Shown here: positions 41,661 to 43,431 of the stretch, one piece after another
Layout of the letters: each line of letters begins with the position of its first letter
Position numbering within the stretch: position 1 is the stretch's first letter
Origin: Thermococcus sp.
GTDB taxonomy: Archaea; Methanobacteriota_B; Thermococci; Thermococcales; Thermococcaceae
Direction of reading: 5' to 3'
DNA: 43,431 nt
Assembly (NCBI RefSeq): GCF_026988555.1
Contig: NZ_JALSLB010000051.1
Span: forward strand, 1-43,431
The notes under the pieces: model-generated
What the model was told of the DNA's origin: nothing
The model's database searches: none
Seen by the model: the letters and a program-made list of their open reading frames with translations, nothing else
Position numbers and translations under genes: made by a program

Positions 41661-41747
41661 ATCACGGCGTCCTTAGGGTCATGGGTTGTGCCACAGGAAA
41701 TATCTAAATTTATCGAAACTTTTTAAAACGTTGGACAGTATAGTTAC

Positions 41748-42245
41748 GTGGATAAGGTGGCGATGCGTATGGGGCTTAGGGAGATAAAGAGATTCGTTGA
41801 AACCGTTGAGAGGATGATGACGCGGTGGGGTTACACGCATACCGATGCTAAGGTCTACGCGTACCTCTTGCTATCCGAGGAACCCCTGAGCATAAACGAT
41901 CTCGCTGAGCTTACGAACCTGAGCAGGTCGTCGATATCCGTGGCCCTCTCCAAGCTCACCAAGGACTACATGGTGAACGTTAGAAAAGTGGGCAAGACCA
42001 AGTTCTTCACACCCATCCCGGCGTTCTTTGAGAAGTTCCTGCACCAGCCCAAGGAGACCCTGGAGAAGGAGGCCATACCCCTGAAAGAGGTCGTTGAAAA
42101 GCTCATAGAGACAACGACCGATCCCGAGTACCGCATGAAGCTTCAGTCCGTTCTTGATGACCTCACCCAGCTTGAGTGTGCCCTCCGCCAGATAATCGAG
42201 TTTGAGAGGAACTACAGGTGTAGAGAGAACTCAAAAAAAGAATAA
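41748..42245 (+). CDS. GbsR/MarR-type winged-helix regulator, paralog
   Basis: Up to 165 residues. GTG 41748 falls at the transcription start expected from the TATA (CTTTTTAAAA, 41719-41728), and ATG 41763 and ATG 41769 are alternatives with GGTGG upstream. MMTRWGYTHTDAKVYAYLLL, INDLAELTNLSRSSISVALS and YMVNVRKVGKTKFF match the preceding gene. Cys144 and Cys158 (LECALRQII...YRC) keep the C-x13-C spacing. It has its own promoter, unlike the first copy. Confidence 0.85.
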   Translation: MDKVAMRMGLREIKRFVETVERMMTRWGYTHTDAKVYAYLLLSEEPLSINDLAELTNLSRSSISVALSKLTKDYMVNVRKVGKTKFFTPIPAFFEKFLHQPKETLEKEAIPLKEVVEKLIETTTDPEYRMKLQSVLDDLTQLECALRQIIEFERNYRCRENSKKE

Positions 42246-42247
42246 AG
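42233..42247 (-). terminator. T-run terminator of the TPR gene
   Basis: On the minus strand the sequence after the TPR stop reads TATTCTTTTTTTGAG. It overlaps the last codons of the convergent HTH gene. Confidence 0.45.
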
Positions 42248-42248
42248 T

Positions 42249-43208
42249 TCAGAGCTCTGCTTCCCCAAGGAGCTCGAGGAGATCCAGTAGCCGTCTCTCC
42301 TTGACCTTTTCCATGATCTCGCCCAGCTCTTCTTCCTCCATCTTCCCATCCTTGTAGAGTGCCAGTGCCTTGACTCCATTGAAAAAGTCCCCGAGCTCTG
42401 GGAACGCCCCTGCGAACATATCCATGTTCAGGTATACCGTCTCGAAGTCATCGTCGAGGAAGAGCTGCCAGATGACGTCTATGAGGGCGTCAAAGGCCAC
42501 ATCGTAGTACTCGGTTTCCCTCGCATGAACCATCGCGTAGAGACATTCTTGAAGGGCCGCCTCGTAGTTATCGTCCTCCTCGAATATTTCCTCATAGGAG
42601 AGGTGTAGCTCTGAAAGTAGCCTCTTATCATCGAGAACCTTTGGCAGTAGCTCCGCCAGCATGGCCTTTGCCCTGTACGTCTCTCCCATTTCAAACGTCA
42701 CGTACGCTTTGTATATGGCTACATGGAGGAGGTCTTTTTCATCTCCAAGCTCCCGGTATATCTCTTCGGCCTTCTCCATCAGTTCCTTGGCCTTTTCGAA
42801 CTCCTGAAGCTCCTCGTGGATGAGGGCCATGTTATAGTACACCTTCGCGATGTTCTCTTTATTTCCCTTTTCGGCCTCTTCCTCCAGAAGTGACCGGTGA
42901 AGCTCCAGGCTCTTCTCAAGTTCTCCGATGAGGTAGTAGAGGTCCGCAAGTTCGAATTTAACTTCAAAGCTCTCCGTCTCCTCTGCCATCTTTTCAAACT
43001 CGCCTATCTTATCAATACCCAGTAGTTCATGGTAATAGTACACGACGAGCTTGTAAAGTTCCAGGTTGTTGCATTCTAGGGCAAGGTCTCCGGCCTTTTT
43101 AAGAACCTCACCGAGCTCCTCATCGCTCAGCTCGTCCATCTTGTAGTAGAGGAGGTTCGCGACCTTTCTGCAGTCCTTCTCCTCGATAGCCTTCAGTATC
43201 TCTTCCAT
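42249..43208 (-). CDS. tetratricopeptide-repeat protein
   Basis: This 319-residue protein is made of helical hairpins. At least three clear TPR units are seen: VKFELADLYYLIGELEKSLE, AKVYYNMALIHEELQEFEKA, and the unit after HVAIYKAYVTFEMGETYRAK. It is very acidic, with no signal peptide or membrane helix. TPR proteins serve as scaffolds. ATG 43208 follows GAGGTG, and TTAAATACTC is the likely TATA. No partner is evident nearby. Confidence 0.85.
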   Translation of the reverse strand: MEEILKAIEEKDCRKVANLLYYKMDELSDEELGEVLKKAGDLALECNNLELYKLVVYYYHELLGIDKIGEFEKMAEETESFEVKFELADLYYLIGELEKSLELHRSLLEEEAEKGNKENIAKVYYNMALIHEELQEFEKAKELMEKAEEIYRELGDEKDLLHVAIYKAYVTFEMGETYRAKAMLAELLPKVLDDKRLLSELHLSYEEIFEEDDNYEAALQECLYAMVHARETEYYDVAFDALIDVIWQLFLDDDFETVYLNMDMFAGAFPELGDFFNGVKALALYKDGKMEEEELGEIMEKVKERRLLDLLELLGEAEL

Positions 43209-43366
43209 CCCAAAACACCTCGGAACAACTACCTCCCGTGAGTATTTAACGCTTTGGTTGGTTGGATTAAAGATTAAAAGAGACGGCTGCCCGTTGCTGG
43301 TTCATCCCTTTTGGGATACCAAATATCATGCGGGAGATTTTTAAGGGTCTTCCCGGAGATGATACC

Positions 43367-43431
43367 ATGCTTCAAGTGATTTTCCTCGGTACGGGCGGTA
43401 TAATGCCCACCAGGGAGAGAAACGTTCCGGC
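43367..43431 (+). CDS. rnz: ribonuclease Z (5' end only)
   Basis: The first 21 codons are present: MLQVIFLGTGGIMPTRERNV, the N-terminal strand and GTGG turn of tRNase Z, which removes tRNA 3' trailers. GGAGATGA precedes ATG 43367, and GATTTTTAAGG (about 43335) is the TATA. The gene runs off the right edge, so the catalytic HxHxDH motif is not visible. Confidence 0.85.
   Translation, partial: MLQVIFLGTGGIMPTRERNVP

Noticed and set aside
1-43431. CRISPR array, rRNA, insertion sequence with terminal repeats
   Set aside because: No regularly spaced repeats of about 30 bases, no rRNA sequence and no transposase frame were seen.

Overview
The window is archaeal and almost certainly from the Thermococcales, most likely Thermococcus. 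The evidence is a tungsten aldehyde:ferredoxin oxidoreductase with its radical-SAM maturase, a pyrolysin-type giant subtilase, CoA-disulfide/sulfur reductase, archaeal NMD3 beside a DUF424 protein, TATA/BRE promoters, GGTG/GGAGG ribosome binding sites and many ATGA stop/start overlaps. Genes are packed tightly and no gap reaches 300 bases. All readings are from translation and motif inspection only; no database search was run.

Layout. (1) Positions 1-about 4780 look like the end of an integrated virus/plasmid-like element. It holds a nine-gene minus-strand operon of very small proteins (892-3170) with a PD-(D/E)XK nuclease-like protein and a 31-residue membrane protein, three small AbrB-type regulators, an AT-rich orphan gene, and an open frame with a ribbon-helix-helix-like N-terminus that runs in frame into a tRNA-Leu(CAA) gene, as expected of the int(N) half of an SSV-type integrase split by integration. 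(2) 4866-7710: two paralogous MATE exporters with the same promoter motif. (3) 7842-10271: phosphoenolpyruvate synthase. (4) 10413-15446: surface-glycan type genes (GT-C glycosyltransferase, an STT3-like protein fused to a helical-toroid-like domain, a polytopic membrane protein). (5) 15594-20102: secreted pyrolysin-like protease with a good match to the Tgr (TrmB-like) motif upstream of its TATA box.

(6) 20174-28900: housekeeping and cofactor genes: DUF424, NMD3, CoA-disulfide reductase, an ATP-NAD kinase-family protein, a HerA-like protein without a P-loop, cysteine desulfurase with a small partner, uracil phosphoribosyltransferase, tungsten-enzyme maturase. (7) 29007-31262: AOR and a NifX-like protein. 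(8) 31414-38859: UspA + ACR3/BASS transporter operon, an Old-Yellow-Enzyme-type Fe-S flavoprotein, an ArsB/NhaD-like permease lacking an ordinary start codon, an ABC-2 exporter, and a dicluster ferredoxin. (9) 39020-42245: a SPASM radical-SAM enzyme divergent from a small four-helix membrane protein and two paralogous HTH regulators sharing a C-x13-C pair, with a 30-base imperfect palindrome between the two promoters. This is the best candidate for an undescribed system. (10) A TPR protein and the start of RNase Z close the window.

The central metabolic theme is peptide-based heterotrophy: an extracellular protease supplies peptides, AOR oxidises the aldehydes produced in amino-acid fermentation, PEP synthase starts gluconeogenesis, and CoA-disulfide reductase links to sulfur reduction.
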